64,000 nucleotides of DNA, taken from the NCBI GenBank assembly GCA_003260075.1, contig QLIY01000273.1, positions 1-64,000 of the forward strand, read 5' to 3'. The translations under genes were made by a program, and so were the position numbers. Positions 10,661-22,800 of this stretch are shown one piece after another. A model generated the notes under the pieces. That model searched no databases. It saw only the letters and a program-made list of their open reading frames with translations, and was not told the DNA's origin. This DNA comes from Phallusia mammillata. Lineage: Eukaryota > Chordata > Ascidiacea > Phlebobranchia > Ascidiidae. The number at the start of each line of letters is the position of its first letter. Within the stretch, counting starts at the first letter, position 1.

Positions 10661-13600
10661 TTACGTCCAAATATCTTCTAAGTATCGCTTGGCGGAAACC
10701 ACTTTCTTAAATCCAGCATTTGCTTCTTCATCTGAGCAGTTTTTACACTTGGCGATCATGTCAATAAAACACTGTCGTACATCTTTTGCCATGTTTCTTG
10801 CATCGCCACAAATATAGAAAACAGCATCCGAAGACAATATTAGTTTCATCATTTCATGAGAACATAACTTCAGAGAGTCTTGCACGTACTTTGGCTGTGG
10901 TCTTGTAACATCACGAGAAAAGGCCACTTTAAGATGTGTCAGTACTCCATTGCTTTTAAAATCCTCAAGGGTATCTTTGTACAAAAAGTCTTTGTCTTGG
11001 TGACGACAACCAGTAAACAACCATGATTCCCCAAGTACAAAATCACCAGAGGGTTTTAAAGCCAGCCGATGTTCAAGAAAACCTACAAAGGGTGCAACTC
11101 CAGTGCCAGGCCCAATCATTACAATTGGACGACTTAGGTCTTCTGGTAAACAAAACCCAGTGCTCTTTGTTGGAAAAATTCTAACAGTTTTATCCAAGCC
11201 TTTCTGGTGTTTTTTATCAAAGATTTTTTCCAGCATTCCAGTGCAGACACCATTCCTAGTGAAAGTTCTACTAGGGTGGGAGTCAAATCTTGTAACATTG
11301 AAAGCAAACTTTATTGCATTCGAAACACCCAGGGGGGAATTCGCTATTGAGTACCTACGAGGCATCAACCTAGGCAAGTGTTGGGCAAGAAGACAAAAGC
11401 TTGGTTGGCATGACACAAAAGTGGCAAGAATGTCTAAAATACACACATTTGCCTCTCTAACATGTTGAGCATATTCTGAGGCCCCCTGCTTGCTTACAAG
11501 TTCCTGCAGTCTTCGGTTTTCTGCTGGATCGCTGGTACATTCTACCAGTGCACGAAGAAATGGCTTTTTCGGCACTGAGCGTATTTCAAAGCAAGTTTTA
11601 AGTGCTTGTCTTATGGTGAAAACTAAGGGTATGAAAGCTGGAACTGATTTTTTAGGAGTGTTTTTGCTGATGGACAGTTGTGCTGGGATATCGGCAGATT
11701 TTTCCAAAGCCAACCTGCAAAATGACAAAAATGTTTATGACAGGGACAACAAATACCAAAAAGTTATTGCATTGTTATGGTTCTCTACAATGAATTCATG
11801 TTTTAGTTAATTTTTCTGACCAAAAAACCTTAGTGGCATTGCTTAAACTCAGCATTTAATTGAAACTTGGTCTAGTAATAATAGTGGCCCTAGTCTAGAC
11901 AAGTTTAATACATTACCACATAGAACATAATAATTTTTGGAATATAAAAAAGCAAATAGTTTGTCAAAAATACATTTACGCTCAAGAATCCCTTTAAAGC
12001 AGTGCATATGGCTCACACTTTTAACATTTCGAAAACTGTGCCAAATGAAAATGTTTCACCTTTTAATTAACCACTCAACTTCACTGTCTTCATTCTCGCA
12101 GCAAATTCCGAAAGAATCCCCAGGTTTGAAGTCAAACATTTTGTCAGAAATTAATGTGAATTCCAAAGTTCTTTTCAGTGCGTCATCTGATGTTAATTGC
12201 CTTATGTTGTCAATTTTCGCTTCAATAATCTCGCCACTCGCAACAGGAAATTTGGTTCCATTTTGATATGAACCAGAAGTTGGTAATTGGTTTTCTAGGT
12301 ACTCGATTTCAAGATAAATAGGAAATGTGCAAGGCAGTGATAGGTCTAAATTTGACAGTTCATCACTGCCTTTTTGTAAACATTGTTCCAAGGGGACTTG
12401 GGTACTACATATTCTCATGTCCAAAAACTTTGTGGAAACCTCTTGCAAGTTGATGTTGAAATTTGTATCTTTAGAGTTTAACGTAATTTCTTTATCATTA
12501 AGCTGCTTTGTAGATTGTGCATCTGACTTATTGCAACTTTGTATCTTTGCAGCAGTGACCCCAGAAAAATTAATAACATTATTTTCGCTATTGGTATCAT
12601 TTTCTGCACTGCTTTCAATTACAGTAGTTTCATTTTCTTCGTTTTTAGACATGCATGCTTTTTTGTTGCTAAAGAACTTTTCAACAGCAGGCCAAAGACC
12701 ATCTAACCACGGCTCAATTACATCCTCCATATCTGTAGCATCATCAGCGAATGCAGAGTTGTAATAACTTTTTGCTCCACACTTTTTTAGGCTTTTCTCA
12801 AGCTTTTTAGGACCTCCACAAAATGTAGAATAGTTTGAGTCACCGAGACCAAGCAATGCATAGTTCAGTTGAGAAAGGTGATTTTCGGGTAGTGTTTTGC
12901 GATTAAGGTTTCTAATGAATTTCCGAGCATTTTCTGGGGGATCTCCATCACCTAAAAAGTAATTTAAATCAGTTTAAGAAGAGAAAATGAGGCAATAAAA
13001 ACTTGACACTAGTGAAGCTTTTCCATGATAATTTTACACAACAGATTGTTAGCCAAATAGTCTAAACAGCAAAAATTTCCATTCAAATTCAGCTGTTTTA
13101 AGATTTCACAACATAACGTAGGACACCCCCCCCCCCTCACCTAAAAAGTAATTTAAATCAGTTTAAGAAGAGAAAATGAGGCAACAGATTGTTAGCTAAA
13201 TAGTCTAAACAGCAAAAATTTCCATTCAAGTTCAGCTGTTTTAAGATTTCACAACATAACGTAGGACATTGGTTATGGTGAAACTGTATTTTCTCTTGGG
13301 CAAATAATGGTAGGTGATTCAATGAAAAAATATTGTGCCAAAGCCAAGTACACAAATGTAAAATATATCTATCAATAGGCAAGTAAGCAGAATATCACAG
13401 TTCCCTACCAGATCTCAGACATGCAGGATCAACATGTCCTGTGTGCTTAACCCCTAAGTGCGCATTCAATACCAATATCAGGGAGTACAATGCACATGAT
13501 AAAGATGTCCCTGCAGTACAATGCCTTAAAAGCAGTATGTCTGTATGCAAAAAAATTGTAACACAACTTGGTTGTTTAACTGCCGTAGTTTACCGACTGA

Positions 13601-14152
13601 AAAATCTCTATTACACATTATTTGTAAAAGAAGTCTAATAGGTGCAACTGCTGTGCTCTTTATCATTGTAGCTAATGTTTGTTTTTCATTAAGTTTCAAC
13701 CATGAGGCTTTCACGGCTGTTTCATTGGTGTCTTTGGGTATATGATGCTTTTTAATCTTCAGTGTTATTTGCAGGAATGAAATACAATACAATATACAGA
13801 TACAAACAACCCGACATTAGGACCAAAACAATACAGTAACAAGACACATACGAGATACATACCTGTTGTTGAGCAAACCATAACAGCACAGTTAATTTCG
13901 GAAATGTTAAATAGTTTGCCTTCATCTTTTAGGCAAAACAATTCGATGTCATAATTTCGAAAAACCCCGTCTTCATGAATGTCAGTTGCGATAGATTCAG
14001 ATTGACCTGTGAAATAAAAAAAGCGGAGTTTAACAAAAGTAAGGACACACCATTTTAGCTTTGGATCACTTCCGAAGATAAAATAGCGATCAACACAAAT
14101 GAAGTATACCTGTTTGAGATCCATAAAGGACAACGAGCTTGTTTCTAATCAT
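10661..14152 (-). CDS. MTRR: Methionine synthase reductase
   Basis: Diflavin NADPH-dependent reductase that reduces oxidised cobalamin on methionine synthase. Exons in gene order on -: 14152-14110, 14006-13863, 12951-12060, 11714-10661. Introns are GT-AG and phase-consistent. They join to 2133 nt, 710 aa, close to the vertebrate length of about 700. The N-terminal flavodoxin (FMN) domain shows LYGSQTGQSESIA, VCSTTGDGDPPENARKF and LLGLGDSNYSTFCGG. A long acidic linker follows (about residues 140-220). The FAD/NADPH module has RRYSIANSPLG, GVCTGMLEK, GPGTGVAPFVGFLEHR and ICGDARNMAKDV, and the protein ends KRYLEDIWT, as in animal MTRR. Start ATG is at 14152-14150. The first exon is short (14 codons) but supplies the essential FMN-binding start, which supports it. 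Intron 2 contains a disguised assembly junction at 13126-13136. Confidence 0.96.
13126..13136. other. C11 run: probable disguised contig junction
   Basis: The run separates near-identical copies 12948-13125 and 13137-13268. The right copy lacks about 46 bp present in the left and differs at single bases, as two alleles would. Both copies include the MTRR exon 3 splice acceptor region, but only the left one is joined to the exon. Confidence 0.75.
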
Positions 14153-16790
14153 GATATTATTAAATAAAAATGCTCAAGAACTTAAGTCAAAACTTCAGGG
14201 CAGTAAATTTGCTACATCATGTCGGGAATACACCTTTCCTAAGTCAGCAAATTTTTGATCATAGAAATCGTATTTAATACACACATTTTACGTTAAAAAA
14301 TACTTCACAAATATATTTTTTTAAATGGAAAATTTTAAATGTTTAAATGAGGGTAGTGAAGAGGTAAGCTAATACATAAGTAGCGAAAGTTGATAAAAAT
14401 CAAAACAACTAATAGCTTTCCTTAAAAAAGTCGCAATTTGCTCCAAATGGTTACAAACACATAACGGAAAAGATTTTGGGAATGAGAGAGTTTTAAGAGT
14501 ATCCGAAACTAGTTGCCTTAGGTGTGGGGATACAACAAGTTTGCCAAAAACCGCATCTCCGAATTCAGTCTTATGGGTTTTCAAATGTGCTGTTGCGTAA
14601 TGGTGCTGCATTTAACTGATGACAAATCCTCAGGGAAAAACTTTGCATGCGTCTGGCAACTTCAGTAAAGGTTAATCATATAGACCTTGCTTATCAGTAA
14701 CCTTCATTTCAAATAGAGAAAGCAAGCTATAAATGTAATGTTGTAAACTCTTCCTTAGAATATATTTAAAGAGCTGCAATTTGTGCAAGATATGTTAAAT
14801 ATACAGTATAGCCTATAGCCCCAACAACAAAAAATAAATGTACAAAAAGAAGCTGTTATCCGTGCCTTGTGCTCTTAAACGCGTTTCTTCTGAGTCTGAT
14901 TAGTGGTTGGAATGTCTCGGACGAGTTTGTATGCCAGTAATGACGCAGAGGAGACAGCTGCCAGAGGAGATTTATTAACTTCACCTGTGTATGTTGCCAA
15001 AATGTGGTTTTACAATTGTTACTGCTGTTGATATTAGCCTTTATTGAGAAGCAAGGCATTAGAAAGTTTTTCTTCATGATAGCAGTAGGTTTAAAGCAGC
15101 GGTTCCCAAACTGGGGTCCGCGGTCCTTTAGGGGTCCGTGAGGCAATTTTGGGGGACCGCGAAGTGGTTGAAGTAATTCTATAATCTTATTTGGCGTCAG
15201 TTTGTGCCACTAAATAAGTTTAAATCAAAGTAGAATTGAGAATCGACGGTCTCCATTGCTAAACAATTGCCTTTATTGAATGAATTCTATCAAAAAATGC
15301 AATTGTTTGCGCACAATCGTAATGTTTTTGTCCTGTTTGTGATGTCACATGCTGTCTTTGAATAATTGTTATGCGCTATTTTGCATTACTAGCTGAAATC
15401 CTGCAATCAACTTTCGTTTGTGTGAAATACACATTTAGGCTTAAGGACCGCGAGCCCTCGAAATAATGGCGAAGGGACCGTTTTGAAAATAATATGAAAA
15501 AGTTTGGGAACCACTGGTTTAAAGCAAAGTGTAACGAAGGCTTTAGTGTCGTCTGTATATAGTTTGTTATTTTATTCTATTTGGGCAAATTAAAGGCTTT
15601 CATGTTGTTTAAAACTGTTATAATGTACATTTTAAAGTGTGCATTCGTGAATCTATGCAATGTAGGTGTTTGCATGTGTAATTCTGTTTCAAAATTATGA
15701 ACATAATCCATGACAGGCGTCATTTTTCAAGTTTATCAGCAGCACAAAAGTCGCTGGGTTTACCGCATCAAGCGTATGAATTCAAGAAGGCTTTCTTAAA
15801 TTGGATGTGCCTGCAGCATCTTTGCTTTATTTTTAGGTTGTGTGGTAGATGCAATTAGGCTTTGTCGGCGTAATGAAAGAAGATAATCGTACAGTGGCTA
15901 GTGGAGATTTCCTCAACTACAACAGATCAAGAAGAGTTGTGTGTCTGCCTGGTCACTCTGGCTGTGACCTTCTGATTGACCCGTCCACTCCCGTTAGACA
16001 GTGCACGCAGAGGTAAAAAAGATGATTGTTTAGTGATTTGCATGCAATTTTGCTTGATTGTTTTTTGGTTATGTGTTTCATGAATTGTGTTGTGAATATC
16101 AAGTATGACAAGATGAAATGTTTTGTCCACTGATCAAACAATGAGTCGAAAAGCCAAATATTTAAGCATGCTTAACTTACCTCATTTTACGTCGAAACAT
16201 CGTGTACTGAAGTGAACTCGAGCCAACTCATTTTACTCATAACTCACAATAGACACTTGAGCGAACTCGACCTAACTCTTTTCATTCAGGAACACTTGGG
16301 ACTTAAATTAAGTGCACTCAATTTAACTAATTTCGCTTAAAATCACTCACGGTTTGCTGAATACCGATAGGTGACGCTAAGGACCTAATATTTAAAGGCA
16401 AACTGTGTGAAAATCCTGAAGCTGAAAGCTATTAGGGTCTGGATCAGGCTTTTTTACATGTAAAAAAATAACAACAAACCTACTTTAAAAAACTGTTCCC
16501 AACGTTAAATTTAGTTCTTAACGGTATTCAATTGTCAGTGTTAATTTAAATAACTTTGCTCTTTACGCCATCTACCAGTATTTAACTTTGTCTGTTCTTA
16601 GTTCTTATGTTAGTAGCTCTACCGACATCATCATTAAAACTCATCACCACCACGTCATTTGTTCATAAAACCGAAGCAACTAACTTAAATACCAAGCACT
16701 GAAACTATTTCGTGAGTTTTTAAAGTCGCATCCTTGCGATGTTTACCTTTAAAAACTCTGTTGTGTTGGTCATTTTAGCGTTTATTTTTT
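14153..16790. other. Intergenic region between the divergent MTRR and ANKRD29-like genes
   Basis: This holds both promoters. I see no coding exon. Contents: the hAT MITE at 15097-15516, a fragment of the hammerhead-element family near 15940-16010, and a degenerate tandem of ACTCGA...AACTCATTT-like units, period about 50 bp, at 16190-16330. Confidence 0.5.
15097..15516. mobile_element. hAT-type MITE, 420 bp, TSD GTTTAAAG
   Basis: Ends are CAGCGGTTCCCAAACT and AGTTTGGGAACCACTG. Identical 8-bp flanks lie at 15089-15096 and 15517-15524. The ends carry GGGGTCCGCGGTCC-like sequence. A degenerate relative begins near 18503. Confidence 0.92.
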
Positions 16791-16793
16791 CAG
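16780..16793 (+). promoter_or_regulatory. Pyrimidine tract plus AG upstream of the ANKRD29-like start
   Basis: A T-rich tract ending in CAG lies about 40 nt before the ATG at 16833, and a second CCCTTAG follows before the ATG. Either could accept a trans-spliced leader or belong to a 5' UTR intron. Confidence 0.3.
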
Positions 16794-16832
16794 GACCTTT
16801 GTCTTTTTGAATTCCCTTAGACGCTACCGGCC

Positions 16833-19800
16833 ATGGAGGAAGCACTATTTAGTGCTGCGCACCACGGACAGATACAACACCTCATTGAGATACTAGAGTC
16901 GGGTGACGTCGCCGCGGATGCATGTGACGCGGTAAGTGACGTCATGCTTTCGTCACAGTTTCTTTAGAAGTAGCATTTAAATAAAAAGCACTGCTTAGGT
17001 ATAGTTGTGATTTAGCTATAATTATGAAGAGTTATAAGACGAACCGCAGGGTTTTGTGTCGAGTTCATGTTCAAACAGGGCTTAAGCTTAAATTTAATTC
17101 AATGGACTTCATCAGGGCATTTCACTTAAGATCATTTGCAGCGCTATTTCACCAACTTGTCAACAAAATTTTGAGTTTTGGAATTGTATTTGGGTTTTTG
17201 GGCCAATTTCAGGCCCGCTTACAACTGTACTTATAGTCATTGTGTAACTACGTCAGAACAGTGCACGCAGCCTGTTTCGACCTATTAGGTCTGATCAGTG
17301 CAGCTGGTGAGAGATCGGCGGTATATTGGCTAGTGTAGCCATCCAACGACACTCCAGTTTGTAGGGACTTGGGAGTAACAGGGTAAAAACCAATGTCTCA
17401 TCTATTCTGTGCGATGCCACAACTGGGCACACACCACAGAGGAAACTGGCATTTATTGGCTCGATGCTTATACAAAATGCAATACAATTGACAGAGGATC
17501 AAAGGACATAACCTACACTGGCACTCTAGTAAATGAAACATAGGTCATGTACTGACGGCCAAGCATAGATAAAAACTAGATGAGCAGATTGACGTTTTGT
17601 AACCATTTTATTGTAGCAATGCTAGTCAGCATAAGTATTGCATGAAACATCGTCACCCATGTCAACATTTAGGTTAGCTGACTGACATTGACTTACTCAC
17701 TAATAAAAACCTACCAATAAGATGTTTGGTGTCTCCTGGGGTTATGAGATCTAAAATAGGGTTACACAATGCGTCATCAGGTCATAATTGGAATGTTAGA
17801 GCCACGACTGATGTTAAACTGTCGGTAACGTGTTGCTCATGCTAAATGCCGAAGGTCAACAAGTGGCCTTTTTAACTTTAATTACTTGTATAGGTTTTGT
17901 TTACAAGGATTTGATTACTAGGCCACATTTTCTTTGATGATTCGGTCTGCAGCACTTTTCTACACTGTTGCATCGCAGGTTTATATTACGCTAACCAGTT
18001 TGGCTACTGCAAAATTGTAAGCAGCTGTGAAAGTGATTCCTGATCCAACTCAAAAAGTGCGTGCTTGAAAACCGGTTTAAAGTCGCTTTGTTTTACCAAA
18101 GCTACAATTAGACCCAAACGTTGATACAATTAAGGCACAAATGAAGTCAAGTTTTAAGTCAGTTCCGAATCAGGCCTGTTATATTTAAACTCAAGTCTAA
18201 ACCCGACATAAAAGCCTGTTCCAAATTACAACTCCGAGCCAATTACCTTGCTCAAATGATAAACAGCTGGGAGCGTAAGTCTACGTTGACATTAATTTGA
18301 AAACGTTAATTCTGGACCAAAAGTTCTTTTGGAATTATTTTTTTAAAGCCTAATATGCTGGGTAGGTCCCAGGCCACTGAATTTTTAGTCTACAGCAAGA
18401 GATCTGCACTTCTATGCGATTATAACATATAATTACTACTGTAGAAGTACAGTAGGGTGCTCCTGCAAATACAAAGCTAAAAAATACGATTTTCTATATT
18501 GCATCAGTTCTCAAATGGGTTTCGCGTTTCCTTAGGGGTCCACCACGCGATTTCAGAGGGACCACGAGGATCTTAAAGTATTTCTACAATCTTATGTAAC
18601 ATTAAGCCTTGCAACTGTACAAGCAAAAAATGGCAGATAAACAAGTCTTCTTGCAAAATGTGGCCCTTTATTCATTTCAAGTAACAAAAGAGGCATTTGT
18701 TCGCGCCAAATTTCTTGTTTGTAAAGTAATGAATTGCCCTTGAAACATTACCTCGCAAAGTGATCTTAGGAAATTAAATTCATTTATCATATTGTTGTGG
18801 GAATACTTTCGAAAAGAATAAATAAATTTTTATCAGGTAACTCCACAGTTTTATTTTACCAAGGTATTTTTAGTTTAATAAATATGTTTATCTTGGAGTG
18901 TTCGAAAAATATTATCAAATTATAAAACGGGCAGAGTAGAAAATGTTTAATTGCACTGTGGGTCCCGTAACATCAGGCTTTATACAAATAAGCCACCTTT
19001 ATGCATGACCTATGATTTGAGGTCACAAATGTTGTATTTATTAACACGTAATGTCCATGCACTTATCACCTTACGGAAGTCGCGGTTTGCGTAGAACGTG
19101 ACGTCACGACCACACGTTATGTCATATGGGTCAGTTCAACGCATCTTTAGGCATTTGACGGCCTAGAAACTTTAGAACGGAAATGACGAGGTAGTCGATG
19201 TGATGTTAGAAATAGAAGAAGCGTCAAAAAATTGACAATCCGTTTCAGCTATCAAGATTATATGTCGGCAGTGAATTTCAATCGTGCGTTGGTAAAAATA
19301 TTTTGTATTGCGAAGTTATATGTTTGAATTTCACACACTTACAAAAAAACACATTTTGTAGTCGTATATTTTTGATGGAAAGGCTAAGCATAATGGTTTT
19401 ATTTTATTAATACTGGCAAACAGGAGAGGGGGTAGTACAGTATTTTAGTTGCGGGAAACATCAAAGAAGGCTATAAATGGGTAAAAGCGTTTTTTTATAT
19501 TATTACACAATAGAATGTGAAGACGACCCGTAAAATAGTTTCCACTCTTTTAAAAAAATGATCTAAACATTTACATTTAAATCATATTTTAGAAAAGTAC
19601 ATTTTAAATTCATTTACTATTTATAGAACGGCTTAGAATCATAGTATATCTAACAAACACTTAAAAACAGAAGACTGCGCACTGCAGCATTTTTGCTAGA
19701 GAGAAAACACCATAGAAAGTTGTAAAATATGTAAAATTTTGTTTTATTAATAAACGTTACAGTGTACAGACTACCACTTAAAATATTTAAAGTTCCTTTT

Positions 19801-22800
19801 TGGACATTTGATATAAGTAATGGCGTCTGATACTGAACAATTCACAAAAGTAACAGAACCAGTTGACAATAAAGATGCAGTCTCAGAAGACAGCGGATCT
19901 CAGCAAAAAGATGACCCCTCAATTGCAAGAGGACTTTTGCTTAACTACGGTGCAGTAAAAGGGACTTTCCCAGCGATCGCTACAGCGGACGAATTAACCC
20001 TTACAAAAATAGCCTCAATGCAGTCTCCGGCGTTGCTCACCCAAAACCTCGTTGGAAAGGCTAACTTTGATTCTCCTGCTTTGAGTCCCAAAAAGGAGGG
20101 GGAGGCGGAAGGAGGAGCAGGAGAAAAAGAGAAAAAGAAGAGAACAAAAAGAGTGGGAAGGAGCGTTACTTTGCGCGGACAACCTTCAATGGTGGTGAGG
20201 CAAACTGATGAAGACGGAGGAAAATCTCCTCTCGCTTTGGCGCATTTAGCGACATCTAGCGGTTTGTGCATTTTATGATATTTATTTTTTACTTTCACTA
20301 ACTTTTATTAGGCTTTTATACGTAAAATTATATTTTTTTGGATCAGTGGTTTAGCTTTTTTCTTGAAAAGTACTTTTTTGCTGCATAATTTTTCAAATAT
20401 TTTTAGAACACTTTTTACTTGAATACTTTTTTGGATCGAAAAGTTTTATATGACTCTTCTGCGTCCATGCCCATGTTTTTTTTAATTCTATTTGAATAAG
20501 GAACTGAAATTTCTAGTTAGGTGAAATATATATATTCCATGTAATATCATTGACTAATCCTGGCACTTGAAATATATTTTCACAAATATATATAGATGAC
20601 GACCATGCTGCCTGTTAGAGGGTCTGATACTGTTTAATCTAATCACTTTTATGTTCTTTCTATTAGTGATTAGTATTTTAAAGAAGTCTTTGATTGTTTG
20701 ATTGTTTCAGATTTGGAAGGAAAGGAAGTGAAAACAAAATACAACAAGGATGCTATTATTGATGTTATGAATTTCAACCACCGCGAAAAGAAGAAATTTT
20801 TCAGTGACGGTCAGTAGGACTTTAAATTCACAAAAAATAACAATATTTTTTTTTTGATTTGCATTTTATTGTTTGCTATTGTTTCACCTAAAGCTGAGCA
20901 TGTGACATTTCAAAAAAATACAGTAGGTCCTTGTTTTGTTTCAGTATAAGCAAATTGTGAACACTTTAACGTAACATAGTTGCTACAAACAAATTTCTTA
21001 AGTGTTTTGTTTTATTTAAACTACTTTTCCTATGTTTGAAACGTATCCCTTAAAATTCATTTTTTTTAATTTGCCCCCCCCCCATAGTCCTAGATGGTAT
21101 TTGTGCTTGTACAAATAACACCAGATTTGTTCGTACTCTTACAATTTAATCAAAAAACATTCATGTCTATGGTCTAATACCCTTGTATCATAGGCACTCA
21201 GTTTAAAATTTAAAACGAGACTGAACTAACCAAATTAGTCAAAAGGCTACAAACTTGTGCTGGATGTTTGATAAAAAAATGCTCATCAAACCTAAATCAA
21301 GTAAATATGAATCAGGTTAGACACAAGATAATTCAGTGTGAAAACCACTAAATCTGTCGCTACAGGTTGGACACAATTTGCCAAGTTATTTTAGGTGATA
21401 AAATAGTCTATCTTCTCGTGATAGGCTGCAGTTTTATAATCCCTGCGCAGTTAAACAGATTATGCAATTATTCGCGTTTGTCTGTATATCAGCTACAATA
21501 GTACTAACAAACTTTCCCATAACGTTTTAAACCAGTGGTTCTCAACTCATTTCGGGCCATGGACCACCGGCCCAGTAAAAATAATATCGTGGACCATTTC
21601 ATTTTGTATCAAAATTGAAGTACGCATATGAAACGACCATTTGGGCTTGACACAAANAATTTGAAATATTCTTTTCAAGAGAGTTCATTCTTCACACGAG
21701 CTGCAAAAACCATCACAAGATCCCGAAAGTCAAAAATTGATGTAAGATTTCTTTCTTTCTTTTTTTTTAAATCCGCCACCCAAACTATTAAGTTGTTGTT
21801 TTTCATGTTATTTAGTTAACAAGAGACAATTCGCAAAAAGCTCAATCCGTATTGGCTGATTCAAATCACGTGACCACCTTAAAACATACAGGCGGAGAGT
21901 TCGTCCCAGCAAAACAGGTCAGTTTTTATCAAACCAAAACAATGTCCCGCAAAAAAAATTATTAAATGATATTCCTAACTTAAGGGATATTGTAGTACTA
22001 CTGATTTCTGCGTTTTTGTTGCTTAAAGTTGACACTAAAATTTCATCTTTCGGATGTCTGTACAATAGGGACTAAGAAATTGTTATTTTTAATTTCAATT
22101 ATTTTATTTTTTATTTTATGGAGGCACTATACTAGCTAAAAGTTGTTTTTGTGTGTTTCTATTTATGTTAGTCAAGTTAGAACAAAAATTTGTTTCTAAT
22201 ATCAAATGTGTAATTACTATCATTTTTTCACAATTGTCAAAGTTTTGCTTTTCAAGTATTCACATGTTTAATATTTTTAAATTTAAAATATACTTTTCAA
22301 TTTAAAAAAGCCATGAGCAAATTCATTTACATTTTAGGCAAAACCTCCAAAGCAGGGTGCAGTGAAATTGACATCTTACACACTTTGTATGGAAGATCGG
22401 CTTTTGCGACAGGAAGACCCACAATTCTACTTTGATAATTACGTCGGCGATCGAAATGTGATTGACGTCCGCTGGTACAACACCCTGCAATCTAAATCTT
22501 CACGTAAGAATAACTCAGTGAAAGTTATTGTTGTCAGTATACTTATTTACTAGAATCAAGCGTTCTCATAAGAAGATAGGTTTTTCATTAGGAAGTTTTT
22601 GTTTGCAAGAAGGGAGATCAAAAAATGAGTATTTTTTGTCTATTGAACGCTATGTCGTTCCATCAAAAGTTACTGCCAATGATATTGTACCTACTCTGTA
22701 TTTAAATCCAAATTGTTTTTTTTTAACTGGCTGAAATTCTCTTTCTTGTACTCATATACAAACCGTTTTTAAATTAACTAGCATTTCGATGGTGAGCACT

